DNA of 64,000 nt. It comes from Flagellimonas oceani (GTDB lineage: Bacteria; Bacteroidota; Bacteroidia; Flavobacteriales; Flavobacteriaceae). The position numbers and the translations under genes were made by a program. Each line of letters opens with the position of its first letter. Within the stretch, counting starts at the first letter, position 1. The notes beneath the pieces were generated by a model. The model ran no database searches, had not been told where the DNA came from, and saw only the letters and a program-made list of their open reading frames with translations. The stretch is taken from the NCBI RefSeq assembly GCF_011068285.1, contig NZ_CP049616.1, positions 4,174,001 through 4,238,000 of the forward strand, read 5' to 3'. Shown in pieces: positions 55,421 to 62,259 of this stretch.

Positions 55421-55445
55421 TTATTTAGATTTAGTATAAATAAAT
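55419..55445. promoter_or_regulatory. AT-rich 9-9-9 inverted repeat upstream of the reductase
   Basis: ATTTATTTA (55419-55427) and TAAATAAAT (55437-55445) are perfectly complementary arms around a 9-bp spacer. It lies in the promoter region of the reductase leader, where a Fur-type repressor would be expected to act. Chance is possible in such AT-rich sequence. Confidence 0.3.
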
Positions 55446-55488
55446 CCAAATATTGGTGATTGATTCAATAAGGTACCTTTTGACAATT

Positions 55489-57375
55489 TTAATTTACCCG
55501 ATAGGTGATTCTTCTATTGGTGATCATACTTTGCACTCTTACGTTTAAAGCAATGTTGTTGGACACGGATGATGGGGAGCAAACATAGGCATCATTATAT
55601 AATTGTACCCGATATAGGTAGCCCTCCATACCCAAGTCTGGATCGTTAATGGTGAGGGTGTCCGTATCTGTTCCGGAGTATGGGCCCAGGTTTGCTATGT
55701 CCGTAAAGTTAGAACCACCGTCGGTGCTTACCTGCCATTGGTATTGGGTGGTATTGCTTGCTGTGATGGGGACATTGCCCGGATGCCCATCAAAAACAAT
55801 GGTGTTTGAGGGGGCAACAGAAATCGAGGGCGTGTTTCCGGCTTCGGTGTAATCGGGGACTGTGTTTGTATTGCCATCTGCAGGGTCGGTATAGCCACCT
55901 TGCCCCATTACCAAGCCAGAAGCATTGATCGTTACCGGGGAATTGCCCAAGTAACCATCCCCGTCAGGGTCTGTGAAACCAGCTTCCAAGGTATCATAAC
56001 ACCCGTCCGAGTCGCTATCGTTGGATGTATAGTTCAAAAAAGTGTCGTTGTCGGAATCGGCTATGTTGTAATTGATGGTGCCATTGTTGTACTGCGAAGC
56101 CGCCTGTACCGCATCTGGAATACCATCTGTGCCCACCGGGCCGGGGATGCGCCCGTTTACAGTAGCTACGCCATGACCTGCTTCCTCTGCGTCCAAAATC
56201 CCGTCATTGTCACTGTCAAGGTCCAGACCATTGGCAAGTCCGTCCCCATCGCTGTCCGTTGGAGAGCAACCTGTACTGAAACTCTCATCGTTCACGGCGA
56301 AGAAAACAGGGTCTGCATTGGCGGAAATTTCCAACCTAAAGATGACCGCTTCGGCCCTTTCGGCTGCCGTCAATCCAAATTCGGAGAGCTCAACGGCTGC
56401 CAAACGAATGTTCTTTTTTACGTTCCTATCACTTCGGGAATCGTTTACGTTGTATTGGTCTATCAAAGAATTTCCAACAATGGGCGTATTGTTCCAATTT
56501 ACTTCGACACCGTTGCCCAAGTAGTTTCCGTTCTCGTCCAATAAATGTAGCCGGTTATAGTTGGAGGAGCCTGATATCTGTGCGCCTTGGGTGAGTAAAA
56601 TATCCATAATTCCGTCGCCGTATGCGGGAGTGTTGGTGCCCCCTAGTCGGAAGTACCAGGCGTTTCCTATATTGGCAATGGCGTAGGCCATGTCCAGCCC
56701 GCGTTCGCCTTGGTACAGGTATGGGTTAAAAGGAATTCCACCAGAGGTTAATGTGGGTCCGGTGGCATCGCTGAGATTGCCGTCGATGGCCCTTCCTTCC
56801 AAACGTATGCCGGATTGTATTTTGGTGACGGGTTTTAGTGCGGTCCACGATGTTTTCTCTACATTGAGGTCGCCCGTTCCGTTTCCATCGGTGTCGATTT
56901 GGTCAAAGTAACTGTTACTGTCATTGTCTATCATTCGGGCCGAAGCTACTCCGGTCGCGTAGGTATTGCTTCCAACGGTAAAACCCAGCAGTGTGGATGT
57001 ATTATCGTAGGGCTGTGGGTTTAAACTGCCAACGGAAGATGACCAGAAACCATTGTAGTCCGTATAGATAGAGGTGACATAATTTGTAGTCGTGTTCGAT
57101 GATGGTGGCGAGCCAAAACCTGTATTGGTTTCGCAGCCATCTTCAAAAATATCGGGAATACCGTCGTTGTCGTCATCTTGGTCAATATCGTCGGGAATAC
57201 CGTCCCCATCGGTATCGGGATTGGCATAATCGATGGAGTATGTTTTACCTGGATCATTGGAAAACAGGTCCACATTGGATTTGCTGCCCAATAGCAATAA
57301 TGCAAACAGGAATACACCTAAAAAGAAACGAGTGTAAGTCAAATCTAGCCTATGTTTAGTTTGTTGGTGGATCAT
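55489..57375 (-). CDS. Thrombospondin type 3 repeat surface protein
   Basis: A 628-residue exported protein. A hydrophobic segment at about 17-30 acts as signal or anchor. TSP3 calcium-binding repeats follow (DTDGDGIPDDIDQDDDNDGI), then a lectin-like or discoidin-like middle (QGERGLDMAYAIANIGNAWY), more TSP3 repeats (DSDGDGLANGLDLDSDNDGI), and an Ig-like domain near the end (QYQWQVSTDGGSNFTDI). The last residues are SMITNRRITYRVN, not a classical T9SS domain. The frame extends to 57537, but the ATG at 57375 places the signal properly. It is probably a cell-surface calcium-binding adhesin; the ligand is unknown. Confidence 0.8.
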   Translation of the reverse strand: MIHQQTKHRLDLTYTRFFLGVFLFALLLLGSKSNVDLFSNDPGKTYSIDYANPDTDGDGIPDDIDQDDDNDGIPDIFEDGCETNTGFGSPPSSNTTTNYVTSIYTDYNGFWSSSVGSLNPQPYDNTSTLLGFTVGSNTYATGVASARMIDNDSNSYFDQIDTDGNGTGDLNVEKTSWTALKPVTKIQSGIRLEGRAIDGNLSDATGPTLTSGGIPFNPYLYQGERGLDMAYAIANIGNAWYFRLGGTNTPAYGDGIMDILLTQGAQISGSSNYNRLHLLDENGNYLGNGVEVNWNNTPIVGNSLIDQYNVNDSRSDRNVKKNIRLAAVELSEFGLTAAERAEAVIFRLEISANADPVFFAVNDESFSTGCSPTDSDGDGLANGLDLDSDNDGILDAEEAGHGVATVNGRIPGPVGTDGIPDAVQAASQYNNGTINYNIADSDNDTFLNYTSNDSDSDGCYDTLEAGFTDPDGDGYLGNSPVTINASGLVMGQGGYTDPADGNTNTVPDYTEAGNTPSISVAPSNTIVFDGHPGNVPITASNTTQYQWQVSTDGGSNFTDIANLGPYSGTDTDTLTINDPDLGMEGYLYRVQLYNDAYVCSPSSVSNNIALNVRVQSMITNRRITYRVN

Positions 57376-57759
57376 CAATATGACAATCAAGGGCAAATTA
57401 GAAGACTTTTGTAGAGTTGGGAAGTTTTTGTTGTTAACAAGCATTTGGGCATGGTGTAGTTTATCGAATTCGTGGTAGAGCCTTTCTGTATGAAGGATTT
57501 GGACCATGTGTTTTCTTTGCTCGAAGCGTAACACCACATAATTGTTAAGAAACTGTGAAAAAATTTTTAAAGGGATGATTCTTGAGGCGATTTTTTCGGA
57601 GGCCTTGTGCTGCGTTTGTTTACAGGGATTTTTGGTGCACTTAAAACACGAATGTTGATAAAAGTGTTAAGAACCTGATCGGGGTGACTTAAAATCCAAG
57701 TAAAGAAAATTGGAATTTTACAGTCAAGCTATTTTTTACAACTCCAAACCGTTTTCTTC
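57376..57759. other. Spacer between the TSP3 protein gene and nrdB
   Basis: A 384-bp divergent spacer. I saw no RNA gene or stable hairpin. A TATTTTTTA stretch about 30 bp before nrdB could be a weak -7 box, and no NrdR-box dyad was found. It should hold the promoters for both genes. Confidence 0.4.
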
Positions 57760-59034
57760 ATGCAGATTACTCATATAACTAAGAGGGATTTTAGTACGCA
57801 AGAATTTGATTTACACAAGATTACAAATGCAATCTTGAAGGCCATGACCGCTGTGGAGCATGGTCAGATCACCGATGCGCAGACCATTGCCGACAACGTG
57901 AACAAGGTGTTGTTGGAGAGAAAAAGTCAAGATGAACAATATTTGCCGACCGTAGAGGAAGTTCAAGATGTTGTGGAGAACGAACTTATGGACAGTGAGT
58001 TCCACGATGCGGCAAAAGCGTACATTATTTACAGGAACAAAAGGGCCCAAATGCGCGAGTCGGACATTTTTGAGAAGCGCATCAACCTAAAACCTTACGA
58101 GTATCCGCAATTGTATGAATATGTTCCGGCAATCCGTCATTCGTATTGGATCCATACCGAGTTTAACTTTACCAGTGATATCCAGGATTTTAAATCCGGA
58201 TTGAACGAGGTGGAGCGCAGTGCCATCAAAAATACCATGCTTGCCATTTCTCAGATCGAGGTGGCGGTCAAATCTTTTTGGGGCGACATTTATCACAGAA
58301 TGCCCAAACCGGAAATCGGTTCGGTAGGCGCCACCTTTGCCGAAAGCGAAGTGCGCCACCACGATGCGTATTCCCACCTTTTGGAGATTTTGGGATTGAA
58401 CCGGGAGTTCGAGAACTTGAAGAAAAAGCCAGTGATCATGAAAAGGGTGCAGTATTTGGAGACGGCCCTCAAAAATGCTAAAAGTGAGAACAACAAGGAC
58501 TATGCGGAGTCCGTATTGCTATTCTCCCTTTTTATCGAGCATGTTTCGCTGTTCTCGCAGTTTTTGATCATTATGGCGTTCAACAAGCACAAAAATGTAC
58601 TGAAAGGAATTTCCAATGTTGTGGAAGCGACTTCCAAAGAGGAACAGATCCATGGCGATTTTGGAATCGATATCATTAATATCATCAAAAAGGAACATCC
58701 AGAATGGTTCGATGATGAATACAAGGCGATGATCCAGGATATCTGTGAGAAGGCATTTGAGTCAGAAAGTAAAATAGTGGATTGGATTTTTGAGGAAGGT
58801 GAATTGGACTTCTTGCCAAAGAACTTGGTGAACGAATTCATCAAAAACAGGTTCAACAACTCATTGGAGAGCATTGGCATCTCCAAAATATTCGATGTCG
58901 ACCAAAAACTATTGGAACAGACCGAGTGGTTCGACGACGAGATCATTGGAACAAAACACGGAGACTTTTTTGTAAAAAGATCTATCAACTATAGCAAAAG
59001 AACACAAAGTATAACAAGCGACGACCTTTTTTAA
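57760..59034 (+). CDS. nrdB: Class I ribonucleotide reductase beta subunit with N-terminal ATP-cone
   Basis: A 424-residue radical subunit. Residues 1 to about 90 are an ATP-cone (ITKRDFSTQEFDLHKITNAI), which normally sits on NrdA. The core follows: a likely first ligand Glu in SQIEVAV (aspartate in E. coli), then Glu197, His200 and Tyr204 in SEVRHHDAY, the same E-x2-H-x3-Y spacing as E. coli Glu115, His118 and Tyr122. The C-terminal end SDDLF is the NrdA-binding tail. The same design, with a dATP-controlled NrdB and a dimanganese cofactor, was described for Leeuwenhoekiella blandensis. nrdA follows after 3 bp. Confidence 0.95.
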   Translation: MQITHITKRDFSTQEFDLHKITNAILKAMTAVEHGQITDAQTIADNVNKVLLERKSQDEQYLPTVEEVQDVVENELMDSEFHDAAKAYIIYRNKRAQMRESDIFEKRINLKPYEYPQLYEYVPAIRHSYWIHTEFNFTSDIQDFKSGLNEVERSAIKNTMLAISQIEVAVKSFWGDIYHRMPKPEIGSVGATFAESEVRHHDAYSHLLEILGLNREFENLKKKPVIMKRVQYLETALKNAKSENNKDYAESVLLFSLFIEHVSLFSQFLIIMAFNKHKNVLKGISNVVEATSKEEQIHGDFGIDIINIIKKEHPEWFDDEYKAMIQDICEKAFESESKIVDWIFEEGELDFLPKNLVNEFIKNRFNNSLESIGISKIFDVDQKLLEQTEWFDDEIIGTKHGDFFVKRSINYSKRTQSITSDDLF

Positions 59035-59037
59035 ATT

Positions 59038-60825
59038 ATGGAGAAGAGAACACAAACCCCGATCACCGACCTAAAGCAAGACAACAAAACCCAAGAACTT
59101 GTAAATGCAAGAAAGGATACCTTGTCCAAACTTAAAAATGAAGAGGATAAAGGTTTTGAATGGTTGAACGAATATAGCCGACAATTTTTGGCGTCGGGAT
59201 ACCTTACCGAAGGGGTGAGCCCAGAGGAACGTATTCGAGAAATTGGCGATAGGGCAGAGGAGATTTTACAGATTCCGGGGTATTCGGACAAATTCTATGG
59301 TTATATGTCCGAGGGGTTTTTCTCTTTAGCTTCTCCGGTGTGGTCCAATTTTGGAAAAAGGCGCGGACTGCCCATCAGTTGCTTTGGTTCCCATATCGAT
59401 GATGACATGGGGAACATTCTTTACACTCAATCGGAGGTAGGGATGATGTCGAAGCTTGGTGGTGGAACTTCCGGATACTTTGGTAAAATTAGGCACAGAG
59501 GAGCTCCTGTAAAGAATAACGGACAAGCTTCGGGAGCGGTACACATTATGCAGTTGTTCGAGTCCATGGTGGATGTAGTAAGCCAAGGTTCTGTTCGTCG
59601 CGGTCGTTTTTCTCCCTATTTGCCGATTGATCATAAAGACATTATGGAATTTTTGGAAATCGGTACGGAGGGAAACCCTATCCAACAGTTGACCCATGGC
59701 GTTACCGTGACCAACCAATGGATGCAGGAAATGATCGAGGGCGATGTTGATAAAAGGACCGTTTGGGCCAAAGTGTTGCAGCGTAGGGGAGAAATGGGCT
59801 ATCCTTATGTGTTCTTCTCCGATAATGCCAATGATGGTGCCGTAGATGTTTATAAGGACAAGAATCACCGTATCCACGCAAGTAATCTTTGTACAGAGAT
59901 TATGTTGCCATCCAACGATGATTGGTCGTTTGTATGTGTGCTTTCAAGTATTAACCTGTTGCATTATGATAAATGGAAGAAGACCGATGCTGTTGAGACC
60001 ATGGTTCATTTCTTGGATGCGGTAATCACCGAGTTTATCGAAAAATTGGAGGCGTACAGGGATTCTTCCGACAGGGACGACAGACAAACGTTCCTGTTCA
60101 TGGAAAGAGCATACAATTTCGCCAAACAAAACAGGGCTTTGGGCCTTGGTGCTTTGGGATGGCACTCCCTATTGCAGTCCAAGCGATATGCATTCAATAG
60201 CCAAGAAGCCTATAACTTGAACAGTGAAATATTCAAAGAAATCAAAGAACGTTCTTACAAGGCATCCGAGCAATTGGCAGAGCGTTTTGGCGAGCCGGAA
60301 GTGTTGAAGGGATACGGTAGACGCAACGCAACGTTGAACGCCATCGCTCCTACAACTTCCTCGGCATTCATTTTGGGTCAGGTGTCCCAAGGAATCGAGC
60401 CTATCTGGTCCAACTGTTATGTGAAGGATATTGCCAAGATCAAGACCACTATCAAGAATCCATTTTTAATGGACCTATTGGAAGAGAAGGGACAGAACAC
60501 CAATGAAGTTTGGAAGAGCATTCGCGATATGGATGGTTCGGTACAGCATTTGGACTTTTTGACCGAAGAAGAGAAAGCTGTCTTCAAAACCTATTCGGAA
60601 TTGGATCAGTTGGATATTATCTATCAAGCGGCCAACAGACAAAACCACATAGATCAAGGACAATCGGTGAATATCATCGTACACCCGGATATGCCGACTA
60701 AGGATGTGAATAAAATTCACGTAACCGCATGGAAACTGGGTCTTAAATCCCTGTACTATCAGCACAGCATGAACGCGGCACAGAAATTCAAACAAAAGAA
60801 GGATTGTGTGAGCTGTGAGGCATAA
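59038..60825 (+). CDS. nrdA: Class I ribonucleotide reductase alpha subunit, ATP-cone-less
   Basis: A 595-residue catalytic subunit, shorter than usual NrdA because the N-terminal ATP-cone is absent. Active-site cysteines are Cys115 (PISCFGS), Cys285 (NLCTEI, the thiyl radical site) and Cys300 (FVCVLSS); the C-terminal shuttle pair is Cys590 and Cys593 (KKDCVSCEA). It reduces ribonucleoside diphosphates to deoxy forms with radicals from NrdB. Overall activity control must act through the NrdB cone. Confidence 0.96.
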   Translation: MEKRTQTPITDLKQDNKTQELVNARKDTLSKLKNEEDKGFEWLNEYSRQFLASGYLTEGVSPEERIREIGDRAEEILQIPGYSDKFYGYMSEGFFSLASPVWSNFGKRRGLPISCFGSHIDDDMGNILYTQSEVGMMSKLGGGTSGYFGKIRHRGAPVKNNGQASGAVHIMQLFESMVDVVSQGSVRRGRFSPYLPIDHKDIMEFLEIGTEGNPIQQLTHGVTVTNQWMQEMIEGDVDKRTVWAKVLQRRGEMGYPYVFFSDNANDGAVDVYKDKNHRIHASNLCTEIMLPSNDDWSFVCVLSSINLLHYDKWKKTDAVETMVHFLDAVITEFIEKLEAYRDSSDRDDRQTFLFMERAYNFAKQNRALGLGALGWHSLLQSKRYAFNSQEAYNLNSEIFKEIKERSYKASEQLAERFGEPEVLKGYGRRNATLNAIAPTTSSAFILGQVSQGIEPIWSNCYVKDIAKIKTTIKNPFLMDLLEEKGQNTNEVWKSIRDMDGSVQHLDFLTEEEKAVFKTYSELDQLDIIYQAANRQNHIDQGQSVNIIVHPDMPTKDVNKIHVTAWKLGLKSLYYQHSMNAAQKFKQKKDCVSCEA

Positions 60826-60843
60826 AGGCAAATAACAACCAAT

Positions 60844-60884
60844 AAAAAAAAGGAGGCTCGAACTAACGAAGCCTCCTTTTTTCT
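60844..60884. terminator. Terminator after nrdA, also serving the convergent DUF4625 gene
   Basis: AAAAAAAGGAGGC (60844-60856) pairs with GCCTCCTTTTTTC (60871-60883). The T-run follows on the plus strand and a complementary T-run on the minus, so it can stop both transcripts. It lies 18 bp after nrdA and 21 bp after the DUF4625 stop. Confidence 0.88.
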
Positions 60885-60905
60885 TCAAACTAACTAGAAA
60901 AGAGG

Positions 60906-61382
60906 TTACAATATCTTAATGTCAATAGAGGTTCTGCTCTGCCAACCGGTAATATCGGTAACAGAGTAGGCACAGTGATAGTCACCAGGGTCAATGTCAT
61001 CTGGAATGGTGACCGAAATATTTATTTCATACGAAGTAGTGCCATCCTCTATTTCGAAATTTTCTATATAGATCATTGGATTTACAGCTTGTTTAACAGC
61101 TTCCAACTCACATTGGGCACCTTGGTCATCATGGGTATGATGATCAAAATTATGGTGAATGTTCAAGCTATAGGCGGCCAAGGCCAAATTGTCGGTCACC
61201 TGCGCCTTGAATGTATAGGTCTCGCCTCTTTCCAAGGTTTCGCAAGCCTGTGGAAAACCACCTGTATAATTAACGCTAATGGTTGGTTTTTCCTCGTCTA
61301 CACTGCCATCGTCACTACTGGAGCAACTTGCTAAAAAAAGCGTGGCGAATAGGATCAGGCTATATTTTATTTTCAGTTTCAT
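60906..61382 (-). CDS. DUF4625 lipoprotein, single domain
   Basis: A 158-residue lipoprotein (lipobox LASC, SSSDD after the Cys) with one DUF4625 Ig-like domain: the segment LALAAYSLNIHHNFDHHTHDD has five histidines, and CHCAY-like DYHCAYSVTDITGWQS follows. The His cluster and two other cysteines (QACETL, AQCELE) make metal binding plausible. It is the last of a TonB receptor-DUF4625-DUF4625 group. Confidence 0.85.
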   Translation of the reverse strand: MKLKIKYSLILFATLFLASCSSSDDGSVDEEKPTISVNYTGGFPQACETLERGETYTFKAQVTDNLALAAYSLNIHHNFDHHTHDDQGAQCELEAVKQAVNPMIYIENFEIEDGTTSYEINISVTIPDDIDPGDYHCAYSVTDITGWQSRTSIDIKIL

Positions 61383-61395
61383 AGCTCTTTTTTTT

Positions 61396-61427
61396 AACCG
61401 TGGGGACCCTTGTGGAGCCCCACGGTT
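61396..61427 (-). other. Hairpin between the two DUF4625 genes
   Basis: AACCGTGGGG (61396-61405) and CCCCACGGTT (61418-61427) pair perfectly over 10 bp with a 12-base loop. On the minus strand it is followed by a run of A, not T, so it is not a standard terminator for the upstream gene; it may be an mRNA stability or processing element that lowers expression of the downstream gene. Confidence 0.55.
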
Positions 61428-61434
61428 GGTTAAT

Positions 61435-62220
61435 TTAAAGTGTAGGTACGGTTACATCGATATGTGTTTCATACTCCAAAGTGTTGCCATCTTCATCTTC
61501 AATAATAAAAATAGCGTGGTATTCACCTGCGGGAGCCGTTGCCGGAACATCGATATGCTCATGGAATTCTGCTTCGGACAATTCATGGTACCCTTCGGAG
61601 AACGTTTGTTCAAAATCCCACTCCACTTCACCTTCGCCTACCGGCAAATCATGTCCGTGGATATCAACCGAGATTTCATGGATTCCGTTTACGGCTTCGA
61701 TCATAAACTCAATGTGAAAATCGTTTCCTCTAGCTACCGTTTCATCCATTTCAAAACCGCTAATGGTAATCGGGTCCAAAATTTCAATGTGCCCTTCAAC
61801 CTCTGTACTGTTGCCCAATTCGTCCGTTACCGTTAGAGTGATGTGGTATTCCCCGGAAGGAATGTTCGATGGGATGTCAACATGTTCGTGAAAGGTTGGG
61901 TTGATCACTAAATAGCTGGCATCCGTGAAGCTCTGTTCAAAATCCCATTCCACTTCTCCCTCACCTACTTCAAGGTCGTGTCCATGGATGTCAACTTCAA
62001 TACTGGCCACCGTACCGGGAGCATTGATCTCTGCTTCCATGTGTATGTCGGAGCCTTTGTAGGCCACTTGTTCTGTGGAGTGGTCGCTTCCCTCTCCAAA
62101 TTCAAAGTTGGAAATTTCCGGAGCTGCTATGGCATCGCCGCCATTGTCGTCGCTGCTACAAGAATGTAGGGCAAATGCTCCCAATGCAATAATTGCTAAA
62201 GATTTAAAATTAGTTTTCAT
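61435..62220 (-). CDS. DUF4625 lipoprotein with two tandem domains
   Basis: A 261-residue lipoprotein (lipobox LHSC, then SSDDN). It holds two copies of the domain: the first has HGHDLEVGEGEVEWDFEQSF and FHEHVDIPSNIPSGEYH, the second HGHDLPVGEGEVEWDFEQTF and FHEHIDVPATAPAGEYH, so they arose by recent duplication. The HGHD and HEH sites suggest metal binding. It ends the spacer 39 bp downstream of the TonB receptor stop. The ATG at 62220 was preferred to the one at 62250 because it starts the signal peptide. Confidence 0.88.
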   Translation of the reverse strand: MKTNFKSLAIIALGAFALHSCSSDDNGGDAIAAPEISNFEFGEGSDHSTEQVAYKGSDIHMEAEINAPGTVASIEVDIHGHDLEVGEGEVEWDFEQSFTDASYLVINPTFHEHVDIPSNIPSGEYHITLTVTDELGNSTEVEGHIEILDPITISGFEMDETVARGNDFHIEFMIEAVNGIHEISVDIHGHDLPVGEGEVEWDFEQTFSEGYHELSEAEFHEHIDVPATAPAGEYHAIFIIEDEDGNTLEYETHIDVTVPTL

Positions 62221-62259
62221 GTTGTTTCTGTTTTTGGTGTTAAAATTCATTTGTATTGT

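Noticed and set aside
57538..57759. NrdR boxes upstream of nrdB
   Set aside because: No ACA-rich tandem dyads of the NrdR type were found.
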